From Celeribacter arenosi (lineage in GTDB: Bacteria; Pseudomonadota; Alphaproteobacteria; Rhodobacterales; Rhodobacteraceae), in contig NZ_BAABDF010000007.1 of NCBI RefSeq assembly GCF_039539485.1, forward strand, positions 496,001-560,000: a stretch of DNA of 64,000 bases, written 5' to 3'. The notes under the pieces are model-generated. The model saw only the letters and a list, made by a program, of their open reading frames with translations. It ran no database searches and was not told where the DNA came from. This document shows, in pieces, positions 1-7,537 of the stretch. A program made the position numbers and the translations under genes. The first letter of the stretch is position 1. Every line of letters begins with the position of its first letter.

Positions 1-2
1 TT

Positions 3-95
3 AACCCTAAGGGCGATATTTTCGCCGACGGCGAGGTCATTTGCGGCAACGAAGGGCTGTTTGATCGGTTCTCAAAGGCGATTCGCGCCGCCTAA
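3..95 (+). CDS. C-terminal fragment of an unidentified protein (cut by window edge)
   Basis: An open frame enters from the left edge and ends at a TAA at 93-95, giving the last 30 residues of a protein (ending SKAIRAA). The base composition and codon use match the neighbouring genes, so it is probably the real 3' end of a gene that starts outside the window. The visible tail carries no motif that I recognise. The gap to the next gene (about 180 bases) is long enough to hold the promoter of the pilin gene that follows. Confidence 0.5.
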   Translation, partial: NPKGDIFADGEVICGNEGLFDRFSKAIRAA

Positions 96-277
96 ACGGC
101 CACAAACCCGTCTCACCTCAGCGCATCATTGATCGGTCTGAACAATCGTGCCTGGCGCCCGCGATTTTCCCCGATCCGAGGCTTGCGACCACAAAATTGC
201 CGATTTGAACGTGGTTAACGCCCAAATTAGGTCTTTTTTGAATGCGATAACCTTCGAAATGATCGGAGGGAAAGATC

Positions 278-517
278 GTGTTTAAAATTTTGTGTAATCA
301 AGTTCGCACCTATGCACGCCGCGACGAAGGTGCTGTCACCGTTGATTGGGTTGTCATCACGGCCGCTGTCGTTGGTCTGGGTATTGCCGTTGTGGCAAGC
401 GTTTCCGGCGGAACCAGCACTTTGGGTGAAACCATCGGAACCGAAGTTGCTGGCGTAGAAGTCTACACCGGCGCAGATCAGGGCGACCCTGATCCAGAAG
501 CACCGCCCGTAGATTAA
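278..517 (+). CDS. Flp-type (type IVb) pilin-like small protein
   Basis: Small 79-residue protein with a short basic N-terminus, then EGAVTVDWVVITAAVVGLG at about residues 17-35, which fits the Flp/Fap pilin pattern: a Glu at position +5-like spacing after the processing region followed by one hydrophobic helix. The C-terminal half is polar and acidic (ends in DPDPEAPPVD). It begins with GTG and is preceded by GGAGGG 7 bases upstream (about 266-271). Flp pilins are normally cleaved by a TadV-type prepilin peptidase and assembled by a Tad secretion machine. No tad/cpa genes are visible here, so it is an orphan pilin or pseudopilin. Family call is confident, adhesion or pilus role is inferred. 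Confidence 0.75.
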   Translation: MFKILCNQVRTYARRDEGAVTVDWVVITAAVVGLGIAVVASVSGGTSTLGETIGTEVAGVEVYTGADQGDPDPEAPPVD

Positions 518-537
518 TTGTCGCTCTTGCGGCTCCG

Positions 538-909
538 TTATCGGTCCGCAGGATGGTTGACCCCGTCGTACCACGGCACATCGCCGAGTTCTGACGGGTT
601 TACCTCTTCGATTGCACCAACATTGACGCCGAATTCTAACGGATTCGAGCGTCTTTGGTGGTGTGTGTAGATCCCGCAGGTCCCACAGAAGTAGTGTTTG
701 GCCACGCCAGTGCCAAAGGTGTAGAGCTGCAAGGTCTCACCCTTGATCACGTCCACGCCGCCCAGAGCCGCCGAAACCATGATTGCGCCGCGCCGGCGGC
801 AGTAAGAGCAGTCGCACCGCCGTGCAGTGTTGAGCCCATCCAGCAGGGTCACGCGCAATTCAACGGCGCCGCAATGGCAGGTCACTTTTACTGTTTCATC
901 TGTGGTCAT
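538..909 (-). CDS. GFA-family protein (glutathione-dependent formaldehyde-activating enzyme-like)
   Basis: 123 residues. The GFA fold binds zinc through clustered cysteines, and they are all visible: C11-x-C13, C32-x-C34-x2-C37 and C75-x2-C78, the last in the family motif HYFCGTCGIY. Members include S-(hydroxymethyl)glutathione synthase, but most are of unknown substrate and catalysis is disputed, so no reaction is assigned. The start codon overlaps the stop of the upstream rhomboid gene as ATGA (906-909), which indicates translational coupling. Cytoplasmic, no signal peptide. Confidence 0.85.
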   Translation of the reverse strand: MTTDETVKVTCHCGAVELRVTLLDGLNTARRCDCSYCRRRGAIMVSAALGGVDVIKGETLQLYTFGTGVAKHYFCGTCGIYTHHQRRSNPLEFGVNVGAIEEVNPSELGDVPWYDGVNHPADR

Positions 910-1652
910 CGACGTCTTCTGACGCTGGGGATGTTGCTCTGCTCAAAACGATAGCGCGCTGCCGCGTGTGGCGGGTGACCGTGGTGCCGGTTCCAGAACT
1001 GTATCCCGCCTAGCCGTTGCCAGAGGGGGTGCGCCAGCAATACACCTGCAATGAAACCGCCCGCGTGCGCCAGATAGGCCACGCCGCCGCCCTCAGATGA
1101 GGCACCCAAACCGCCGAACACCTGTAACCCGAACCAGATGCCCAGCATCAACCAGGCAGGGAAGGGAATGACTTTGAAGATGACGATAAAGATGAACAAA
1201 ACATCCACGCGTGCTTTCGGGAAAAGAAGCAAATAGCCTCCCATCACGCCCGCAATTGCACCAGACGCGCCTACCATAGGCACCGAGATGTGCGGGGCGG
1301 CGATGTATTGGGCAAATCCTGCGGCAAATCCGCAGATCAAATAGAAACCGAGGTAGGGGATATGCCCCATTTCGTCTTCCAGATTGTCGCCGAAAATCCA
1401 TAAAAACAGCATGTTACCCGCAATATGCATGAAACCGCCATGCATGAATGTTGAAGTCACAAACGTAAAATACCCCTCCCCGGCACTGATCCGTGCGGGC
1501 ACGAGGGCATAGTCAGAAAACACCTGAATGAGCTTCGCGTCATCCGCGTAGGCGGGAAGCATGGCGAGAAAGACGGCAATATTCACCGCCATAAGCGCGT
1601 AGGTGACTATGGCAGGATGGCGGGATGGGTTGTGATCACGGATTGGAAACAT
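906..1652 (-). CDS. Rhomboid-family intramembrane serine protease
   Basis: 248 residues starting at MFPIRDHN; an upstream in-frame ATG at 1793 would add 47 low-complexity residues and overlap the tRNA promoter region, so the inner start is preferred. The family marks are present: HGGFMHIAGN (71-80, oxyanion Asn80 region), the nucleophile in GASGA (Ser130), and the catalytic His in AHAGG (His196). About six hydrophobic segments are predicted. Rhomboids cleave transmembrane helices within the membrane. The C-terminal 30 residues are basic and His-rich. The gene is translationally coupled to the downstream GFA gene; no functional link is known. Confidence 0.9.
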   Translation of the reverse strand: MFPIRDHNPSRHPAIVTYALMAVNIAVFLAMLPAYADDAKLIQVFSDYALVPARISAGEGYFTFVTSTFMHGGFMHIAGNMLFLWIFGDNLEDEMGHIPYLGFYLICGFAAGFAQYIAAPHISVPMVGASGAIAGVMGGYLLLFPKARVDVLFIFIVIFKVIPFPAWLMLGIWFGLQVFGGLGASSEGGGVAYLAHAGGFIAGVLLAHPLWQRLGGIQFWNRHHGHPPHAAARYRFEQSNIPSVRRRR

Positions 1653-1818
1653 GCAACCGAAACTCGGTGCATTTGCCTGCCGCGTCAAGCATGCTGATGC
1701 GTTTCGCGACAATTGGAGGCCTGAGAAAACGTGGATATCTCGGCGTAGCCTGCGTGCACATACATTAGGGTCTTTCACCCTGAAAAACCCCACGATATGG
1801 TCGCGCCCAGCCGTCAGG

Positions 1819-1904
1819 GCCCGCGTGGTGGAATGGTAGACACAGGGGACTTAAAATCCCTAGGCAGGAATGCCGTGCCGGTTCGAATCCGGCCGCGGGT
1901 ACCA
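1819..1904 (+). tRNA. tRNA-Leu (anticodon UAA)
   Basis: 86-base class II tRNA with CCA encoded. The acceptor arm GCCCGCG (1819-1825) pairs with CGCGGGT (first pair G-U). The D-arm TGGTGGAATGGTAGACA region, anticodon loop ACTTAAAAT with anticodon TAA, a long variable arm (TAGGCAGGAATGCCGT) and the T-loop GTTCGAATCC are all visible. It decodes UUA/UUG. A perfect 8-pair inverted repeat centred at about 1927 lies just downstream and may terminate the transcript, although it has no T run. Confidence 0.97.
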
Positions 1905-1917
1905 ACAAAACAGACCC

Positions 1918-1936
1918 TGTGTGACGGGGTCACACA
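1918..1936 (+). terminator. Possible hairpin 3' of tRNA-Leu
   Basis: Inverted repeat TGTGTGAC / GTCACACA with a 3-base loop, 13 bases after the tRNA CCA end. The stem is strong but is followed by GC-rich sequence rather than a T run, so it may be a processing or Rho-assisted signal, not a canonical intrinsic terminator. Confidence 0.35.
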
Positions 1937-2008
1937 GGGCGGATTGGTTTATCAAAAGATTGATTTCAGGTTTTGCCACTAAGACTTCAGGGGAGCTAAA
2001 GCGTGACT

Positions 2009-2827
2009 CTAGCGGTCGATCTGCTGCGCCGCATAGGCGATCGCACGTTGGTAATTGCCGCTATCGTTCCATACCGACAGTACGTTGAAATTCGCGCTGC
2101 CTTGGCCAAATGGCTGACCGGGTTTCCACCCGTTCTGGCGCAGCATATTTGCCGCAGATGCCAGCGCATCAACTACATTATAGGGGTCTGCACGCCCGTC
2201 ACCGGTCGCGTCCACACCGTAATTTATCCAGTTGCCGGGCAGAAACTGCATGTGCCCCAACTCGCCGCTCGGGCCGCCCTTTGTATTGGCGGTGATCAGG
2301 CCGCGATCGACAAGCTTCATCGCCGCAATTGCATGGGTTTCAAAGCGGGGGTGACGACGGCAATAGGATGCGAGCGTGACAGAGGCGCCCACGACCGGCG
2401 ATCCGCCCAAATACCCGCCCCAACTTGTCTCAAGTCCCCAAATCGTGGCGAGGATCGAGGCGGGAACACCGAATTGCTTTTCCATGAAGGCAAAGGTTTT
2501 CGGATTGTTGGCGATTTTGCGCCGCGCACCCTGAACAAAGGCGTCCGCAGTTGACTGCGTCCGTTTCGCCAGAAACTCTGCCGGATCCCCGTAGCTGACG
2601 CCGGTCTGCGAGGAAGGTTGGGATTCAAACCGCCATGTGATGCCGGATAGCTGCGCCGAGGACAGAGCAGCGAGGCCTGCGTTTTTGACGCCGGCCTGTG
2701 TCGCGTCGCGTGCCAAATTTTGTTTGTAGCTGCCAAAGCTGCCTTGGTCCGTGATGCAAGATGCAGCCAAGCTCGGGCCGGTCATGGCCAGAAGTGCGAT
2801 GATAGAAAGACGACACAGTTTACGCAT
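2009..2827 (-). CDS. Lytic murein transglycosylase (MltB-like SLT_2 family)
   Basis: 272 residues. The start at 2827 is chosen because AGGAG sits 8 bases upstream and the N-terminus then is a clean signal peptide (residues 1 to about 21, ending SLAA). The catalytic glutamate is in the motif WGLETSWGGY (Glu133), followed by the conserved block with ELGHMQFLPGNW and VDATGDGRADPYN typical of membrane-bound lytic transglycosylase B. It cleaves the MurNAc-GlcNAc bond of peptidoglycan in the periplasm to give 1,6-anhydro ends. A C-terminal peptidoglycan-binding domain seen in longer homologues is absent. Cys24 is close to the cleavage point but the preceding residues fit a lipobox poorly. Confidence 0.88.
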   Translation of the reverse strand: MRKLCRLSIIALLAMTGPSLAASCITDQGSFGSYKQNLARDATQAGVKNAGLAALSSAQLSGITWRFESQPSSQTGVSYGDPAEFLAKRTQSTADAFVQGARRKIANNPKTFAFMEKQFGVPASILATIWGLETSWGGYLGGSPVVGASVTLASYCRRHPRFETHAIAAMKLVDRGLITANTKGGPSGELGHMQFLPGNWINYGVDATGDGRADPYNVVDALASAANMLRQNGWKPGQPFGQGSANFNVLSVWNDSGNYQRAIAYAAQQIDR

Positions 2828-3010
2828 AAAACTCTCCTCGGGTTGGCCGGACTGTAGACGGAATTGCCGCCAACCCCAACTCAAAGGTGCGCCAACGCGC
2901 GCAAACCTGCGTGCGCTGGTGGCACTACGAGGACGAAGCAGATGTCACAACACTGGTTGGCATCGTTCGGTGGGGCGAAGTTACCCTATTCGAACATCAA
3001 TCGCGCATGA

Positions 3011-4729
3011 TCACTCACGAGTTCCTGCGAACTTTTCCTGCCATTCAGCGCGCTCTTCATCGCTGATTTTCGCGAATAGATTGTCAGGCACGACAAAGCT
3101 GTGTCCGGGGGCAAGCGCCGAAATCGCCGTTGCGACATCCTCGGGCCACTGCGGCGTTCCAACCGCCATCGCCGTGCCGAGTTTTCCGGCAGCATCGGGG
3201 ATGAAGGGGGACGAAATTGCCGCGTAGAAGGGAATGAGGTTGAGCGCGAAACGGATCTGCGCTGCCGCCTTTTCCGAGTCTTCCTTGTACACCGTCCAAG
3301 GTGCGGCTTCCTGTAGGTATTCGTTGCCCGCCGCCCAGATCGCGCGTAGCTCTCCGGCTGCTTTGCGAATTTCCATCGCATCCATAAAGGTCTGATAGGC
3401 AGCCATTTTTTCGGTGATCGTGGCGATGACCGCTTCTTCTTGGGGGCCGTATTCTCCGCCCGTGGGCACCACTTCCCCGAATTTGGAGCGGCAGAATTTC
3501 GTGACACGGGAGACAAAGTTGCCGAGCACATCCGCGAGGTCTTTGTTCACCGATGTCTGGAAGTTTTCCCACGTAAACTCGCTGTCCGAGCTCTCGGGCA
3601 CATGGCTCAACAACCACCACCGCCAATAGTCCGCCGGCAGGATGGAAAGCGCTTGGTCCATAAACACACCACGTCCGCGCGATGTCGAAAACTGCCCACC
3701 GTCATAGTTGAGGTAGTTGAACGATTTGATGTAATCGACCATCTTCCACGGCTCACCGGAACCGAGCAGCGTGACGGGGAATGACAGCGTGTGGAAGGGC
3801 ACGTTGTCTTTGCCCATGAATTGCACATAGCGAACATCGTCCGCGCCTTTGTCCGTGCGCCACCAGCGCTCCCATGCATCTGGGCTAAGACCTTGTTTCT
3901 GGGCCCATTCTGCGCCGCACGCGATATATTCTATCGGTGCGTCAAACCAGACGTAGAACACTTTACCTTCCATGCCATCCCACGGCGCGGCGCCTTTGCG
4001 AACCGGAATGCCCCAGTTGAGGTCGCGGGTAATCCCGCGGTCCTGCAAACCGTCGCCGTCGTTGAGCCATTTTTTCGCAATGGAGGTGGTCAGGATCGGC
4101 CAATCTGCCTTGGCATCGATCCACTCGCTCAATGCTTCGCGCATTTTCGACTGGCGCAGGTAGAGGTGTTTGGTTGCGCGCTGTTCGAGATCGGTTGCAC
4201 CCGAGATCGTCGAGTGCGGATTGATGAGGTCGGTCGGGTCGAGTTGCTTTGTGCAGTTGTCGCACTGATCGCCGCGCGCAGATTCATAACCGCAGTTGGG
4301 GCAGGTACCCTCGATGTAGCGGTCGGGCAGGAACCGTCCGTCGGTGTGCGAATAGACCTGCGTTTCCTCGACTTCCTCGATTAGCCCGGCGTCAAACAGG
4401 CGTCCGGCGAAATGCTGTGTGAGATCGCGGTTCTGCGGCGAGGAGGACCGGCCGAAGTGGTCAAACGACAGGCGGAAGCCGCGTGCGATTTCTGCCTGCA
4501 CCTCATGCATTTCGGCGCAGTACTCGGCGACCGGTTTTCCGGCCTTTTGCGCCGCGATTTCGGCAGGCGTGCCGTGTTCGTCGGTTGCGCAGAGGAACAG
4601 GACCTCGTCGCCGCGCGCGCGGCGGTAGCGGGCGTAGAGATCAGCGGGCAATTGGCTGCCCACGAGGTTCCCGAGATGTTTGATCCCGTTGATGTAGGGC
4701 AGTGCGGAGGTGATGAGCGTGCGGGCCAT
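3011..4729 (-). CDS. metG: Methionyl-tRNA synthetase
   Basis: 572 residues, charging tRNA-Met. The class I HIGH motif is HLGN (18-21). A zinc knuckle is formed by C143-x2-C146 and C156-x2-C159. The KMSKS loop appears as FSTSRG (about 347-352), the usual variant in this subgroup. The C-terminal half is the anticodon-binding helical bundle (NFVSRVTKFC region). There is no C-terminal tRNA-binding dimerisation domain, consistent with the short form found in alphaproteobacteria. imuA lies about 75 bases upstream in the same direction. Confidence 0.97.
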   Translation of the reverse strand: MARTLITSALPYINGIKHLGNLVGSQLPADLYARYRRARGDEVLFLCATDEHGTPAEIAAQKAGKPVAEYCAEMHEVQAEIARGFRLSFDHFGRSSSPQNRDLTQHFAGRLFDAGLIEEVEETQVYSHTDGRFLPDRYIEGTCPNCGYESARGDQCDNCTKQLDPTDLINPHSTISGATDLEQRATKHLYLRQSKMREALSEWIDAKADWPILTTSIAKKWLNDGDGLQDRGITRDLNWGIPVRKGAAPWDGMEGKVFYVWFDAPIEYIACGAEWAQKQGLSPDAWERWWRTDKGADDVRYVQFMGKDNVPFHTLSFPVTLLGSGEPWKMVDYIKSFNYLNYDGGQFSTSRGRGVFMDQALSILPADYWRWWLLSHVPESSDSEFTWENFQTSVNKDLADVLGNFVSRVTKFCRSKFGEVVPTGGEYGPQEEAVIATITEKMAAYQTFMDAMEIRKAAGELRAIWAAGNEYLQEAAPWTVYKEDSEKAAAQIRFALNLIPFYAAISSPFIPDAAGKLGTAMAVGTPQWPEDVATAISALAPGHSFVVPDNLFAKISDEERAEWQEKFAGTRE

Positions 4730-4804
4730 GGGTCCAATCCGTCTTGTCGATCTTGGCCCACGTCTAAAGGCTTCGATCGCAAAGGGCCAGAGGCGAGAGG
4801 CCCC

Positions 4805-5440
4805 TCAGGCAATGACAGGGGAAGTCGCTCTTTCGAGCGTGACCTCGCCGCGGTGGCGCGTGAGGTGCCAACTGGCCGGTGGCGCGGTGCGGTCACGCAG
4901 TCGCTCAAGCCGCCAGCGGGGCTGTGCCTCGGTGAGATGGGCGGGGTTGAGGGCCCACCGGCTTTCGACCCCCGCAGCCCCCCCGCCGACCGTGGTCAGC
5001 AAGAGCCCGAGGGGGCGGTATGCCCCCTGCGCCGCGCCGGTTTGTGCCGCCAGATGCAACCTGCGCACAGGCGTGAGAGACGGCGGGTCGGTAACGTCGC
5101 AGATCACCAACGGCACAGTGCCCGAGCGCAATGCCTCCTCCATGCCCCACAACAGGTCTTCGGGTCGCGTGGGATGCACAAAGATGAACCGGCCCGGATC
5201 CACCAGCCCGAACAAGCCGTCGCCATTCACCCGTTCTGGCCACCATGCGGGCGTGATCCAGATCATCGGCCCATTCGTTGTTTCCGCCAGTTTTGCGGCC
5301 ACCAGTGCGGCCAATGTGCGCCGCGAATGGCCGCAGATCTCATGCGCACGCGTATCGGCCAACCGCATCTCGCCAATGACCGAGAGGGGCGGGCGGCGTG
5401 TCGCGGGGCGACCGCCTTTGGTGAGGAGCTGCTGAGGCAT
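4805..5440 (-). CDS. imuA: ImuA family protein (SOS mutasome component)
   Basis: 211 residues. The region from about 75 to 135 (GRFIFVHPTRPEDLLWGMEEAL, then LVICDV and PVRRLHLAA) matches the ImuA family, a RecA-like fold lacking a usable Walker A. The C-terminal PRWRLERLRDR is also typical. ImuA works with ImuB and DnaE2 in damage-induced translesion synthesis. The gene is probably LexA-controlled: a perfect GTTC-N7-GTTC box lies at 5456-5470, 16 bases upstream of the start. It normally precedes imuB and dnaE2. Here metG follows and imuB is absent from the window, so it appears to be an orphan. Family call fairly sure; activity without ImuB doubtful. Confidence 0.75.
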   Translation of the reverse strand: MPQQLLTKGGRPATRRPPLSVIGEMRLADTRAHEICGHSRRTLAALVAAKLAETTNGPMIWITPAWWPERVNGDGLFGLVDPGRFIFVHPTRPEDLLWGMEEALRSGTVPLVICDVTDPPSLTPVRRLHLAAQTGAAQGAYRPLGLLLTTVGGGAAGVESRWALNPAHLTEAQPRWRLERLRDRTAPPASWHLTRHRGEVTLERATSPVIA

Positions 5441-5455
5441 GCGATCAGGTTAAAT

Positions 5456-5470
5456 GTTCCTATTTTGTTC
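5456..5470 (-). promoter_or_regulatory. LexA box upstream of imuA
   Basis: GTTC-CTATTTT-GTTC on the plus strand (reads GAAC-N7-GAAC toward imuA), an exact match to the LexA operator known from Rhodobacter and Caulobacter. It lies between the divergent imuA and aldo-keto reductase genes, 16 bases from the imuA start and about 140 from the other. Confidence 0.85.
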
Positions 5471-5608
5471 CGCAAGTAATGATCGCAGTCAGGCCGCGAG
5501 TTTGTGCACAGGGGGTATGGAGGGCTAAGGCGCGTCATGGCTTGTCAAAGTGTCGATGAACAATAGGATGCGCCCGATACACAAAACCGGAAAAGGGACA
5601 TCCATCAC

Positions 5609-6655
5609 ATGCGTATGCGCAAGATCGGCAAAAGCGACCTCGAAGTTTCAGAGCTGTGCCTTGGCACAATGACTTGGGGCACCCAGAACACGACTGCCGA
5701 GGGCCACGCGCAGATTGATCACGCAAAGGCTGCGGGGATCAATTTTATGGATACCGCCGAAATGTACCCGGTGAACCCGGTGCGCAAGGAAACCGTGGGT
5801 GACACCGAAACCATCATCGGCAAATACTTTGCCGAGCGCGGCGACCGTGCCGATTGGATTCTGGCGACGAAAATCGCAGGCCCGAGCGGGTTCATCGGCC
5901 CTGAAGGGATCACGCCGCAAACACTGGAAGCGCGTCTCGATCTGTCGCTGAAACGGCTCCAGACGGATTACGTGGATCTCTATCAGCTGCACTGGCCAAA
6001 CCGCGGGTCCTACCATTTCCGCCAGATGTGGAACTTCGATCCGACCACCCAGCCGCCAAAGGCGGAGGTGCTCGACAATATGCGCGCCGTGAACGAAAAA
6101 ATGGCCGAACTGCAAAAGGCCGGCAAGGTGCGCGAATTCGGCACCTCGAACGAGAGTGCGTGGGGCATGGCACAATGGCTGCGCATCGCCGAGGAAACCG
6201 GCGGGCCGCGGATGCAGTCGATCCAGAACGAATACTCGCTGATGTGCCGCTACTACGATCTGGATCTCGCCGAACTGGCCGTGCACGAGGAGATTACGTT
6301 GCTCCCGTATTCCTGCCTTGCCTGCGGGATGCTCACCGGAAAGTACGATGGCGGCAAAACCGTCGACCCCAAAAGCCGCCTTGCGGTGGGTGATGGAACC
6401 CTCGGTGGGCGTGCCAACGATCGTGCATGGGCAGCGGTCGACGCATATACCGCAGTTGCGCAAAAACATGGCCTGAACCCGACATCGATGGCTATCGCTT
6501 GGATCATGACACGCCCGTTCGAGGCGGTTCCGATCCTCGGCGCGACCTCTGTGGAGCAGCTCCAGATGTCCATTGACGCAGAGGCGCTGACCCTGTCTGA
6601 TGCCGTAGTTAAAGAATTGAACGCGCTCAACAAAACCCATCCATTGCCGTTCTAG
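5609..6655 (+). CDS. Aldo/keto reductase, Tas-like
   Basis: 348 residues of the NADPH-dependent aldo-keto reductase superfamily, with a (beta/alpha)8 barrel. The catalytic tetrad region includes DTAEMYP (Asp and Tyr, about 49-55), the Lys in ILATKIAG and the His in YQLHWPNRG. The last, with the following insert, closely resembles E. coli Tas. The NADP-binding C-terminus carries PILGATSVEQL. Substrate unknown. It starts with ATG after AAAAGGGA. Two small lipoprotein genes follow within 10 bases and probably share the transcript. Confidence 0.9.
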   Translation: MRMRKIGKSDLEVSELCLGTMTWGTQNTTAEGHAQIDHAKAAGINFMDTAEMYPVNPVRKETVGDTETIIGKYFAERGDRADWILATKIAGPSGFIGPEGITPQTLEARLDLSLKRLQTDYVDLYQLHWPNRGSYHFRQMWNFDPTTQPPKAEVLDNMRAVNEKMAELQKAGKVREFGTSNESAWGMAQWLRIAEETGGPRMQSIQNEYSLMCRYYDLDLAELAVHEEITLLPYSCLACGMLTGKYDGGKTVDPKSRLAVGDGTLGGRANDRAWAAVDAYTAVAQKHGLNPTSMAIAWIMTRPFEAVPILGATSVEQLQMSIDAEALTLSDAVVKELNALNKTHPLPF

Positions 6656-6663
6656 GGGGCGAA

Positions 6664-7005
6664 ATGCGTGTATTTCCCGCAATTTTAGTGATGGCACTTC
6701 TGGTCGGATGTCAGTCCGAGCAGACGGTGCCCGATTACGGGCTTGCGGGTTATAATCCGAATGCGAATGTGACCGCGAAATCGGCCTGTGATGCGCGGGG
6801 GGGTGACTACCTCGCTGCTGGTGAAGAAGGGCTGTTGGTGTGTTTTACGACGCCGCGCGATGCAGGAAAAGCGTGCAAAACGTCGAGTGACTGCGAAAGC
6901 GCCTGTCTCGCCCGTTCGCAAAGCTGCGCGCCGGTGCAGCCGTTGATCGGGTGTAATGATATCCTCGATGCTGCTGGGCGCAGGGTGACACAATGCGTGG
7001 ACTGA
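6664..7005 (+). CDS. Small cysteine-rich lipoprotein, unknown function
   Basis: 113 residues with a lipobox: a hydrophobic leader ending LLVGC (Cys16), so the mature protein should be lipidated and sit in the inner or outer membrane. The mature part has eight or more cysteines, several in the stretch GKACKTSSDCESACLARSQ, suggesting disulphides in the periplasm. I do not recognise the family. It starts 8 bases after the reductase gene and overlaps the following lipocalin gene by 13 bases. Confidence 0.7.
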   Translation: MRVFPAILVMALLVGCQSEQTVPDYGLAGYNPNANVTAKSACDARGGDYLAAGEEGLLVCFTTPRDAGKACKTSSDCESACLARSQSCAPVQPLIGCNDILDAAGRRVTQCVD

Positions 7006-7493
7006 TTGCCCCTCTGACATTCGCTCTGTTGTCGGCCTGTGTCTCGGCACCGCCGCCCGCAACCGGATTTCGCGACCCGACGGTTCCGATGCGCGCGGTT
7101 GCGGCGCTCGACATGGACCAATTCGCGGGGCGTTGGCAGGAGGTTCAGACCTACCTTCCCGCAGGTGCATCCTGTTTGCTCGGCGGGGTGACATTCGCGC
7201 CGCAGAGCAATGGCGATCTCACCGTCATCGAAGGACCTTGCGCTGATGGCAAGCCGCGCAATGGCTTGGCGCGACGGATCGGACCGAGCCGTTATATGTT
7301 TGGGGGCGAGGAGTTGTGGCTCATCTGGGCCGATTTCGAATACTCCGTGGCCGCTATCGGGACGCCAAACGGTCGCGCACACATTATCGCACGTAGCCTG
7401 AACCCACCTGCAGATAAGGTCGCGGCAGCCCGCGAAATCCTCGATTGGGTCGGATATGATGTGACGAAGCTCGCGCCTGCGCGTCGACGATGA
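6993..7493 (+). CDS. Lipocalin-like lipoprotein
   Basis: 166 residues. A lipobox LSAC (Cys16) ends the leader. The mature region has the lipocalin GxW signature (FAGRWQEV, about residues 46-53) and the alternating hydrophobic pattern of an eight-stranded barrel; AAREILDWVGYDVTKL near the end is like the C-terminal helix of Blc-type lipocalins. Bacterial lipocalins bind small lipophilic molecules in the envelope. The gene overlaps the preceding lipoprotein gene, which suggests co-translation. Confidence 0.75.
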   Translation: MRGLIAPLTFALLSACVSAPPPATGFRDPTVPMRAVAALDMDQFAGRWQEVQTYLPAGASCLLGGVTFAPQSNGDLTVIEGPCADGKPRNGLARRIGPSRYMFGGEELWLIWADFEYSVAAIGTPNGRAHIIARSLNPPADKVAAAREILDWVGYDVTKLAPARRR

Positions 7494-7537
7494 CGCCTGC
7501 CACGGGTTAATTGGATTAGAACGAAGGGGGAGAGAAA

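Noticed and set aside
215..229. TTAACGCCCAAATTA, reminiscent of a CtrA site (TTAA-N7-TTAA) upstream of the pilin
   Set aside because: The second half is ATTA, not TTAA, so the match is imperfect and common by chance.
2886..3065. Open stretch between the lytic transglycosylase and metG that reads like VRWWHYEDEADVTTLVG on the plus strand
   Set aside because: It runs into the antisense of metG, has no ribosome binding site, and ends in a stop after the metG tail. Could be a decayed fragment, but I cannot support a gene.
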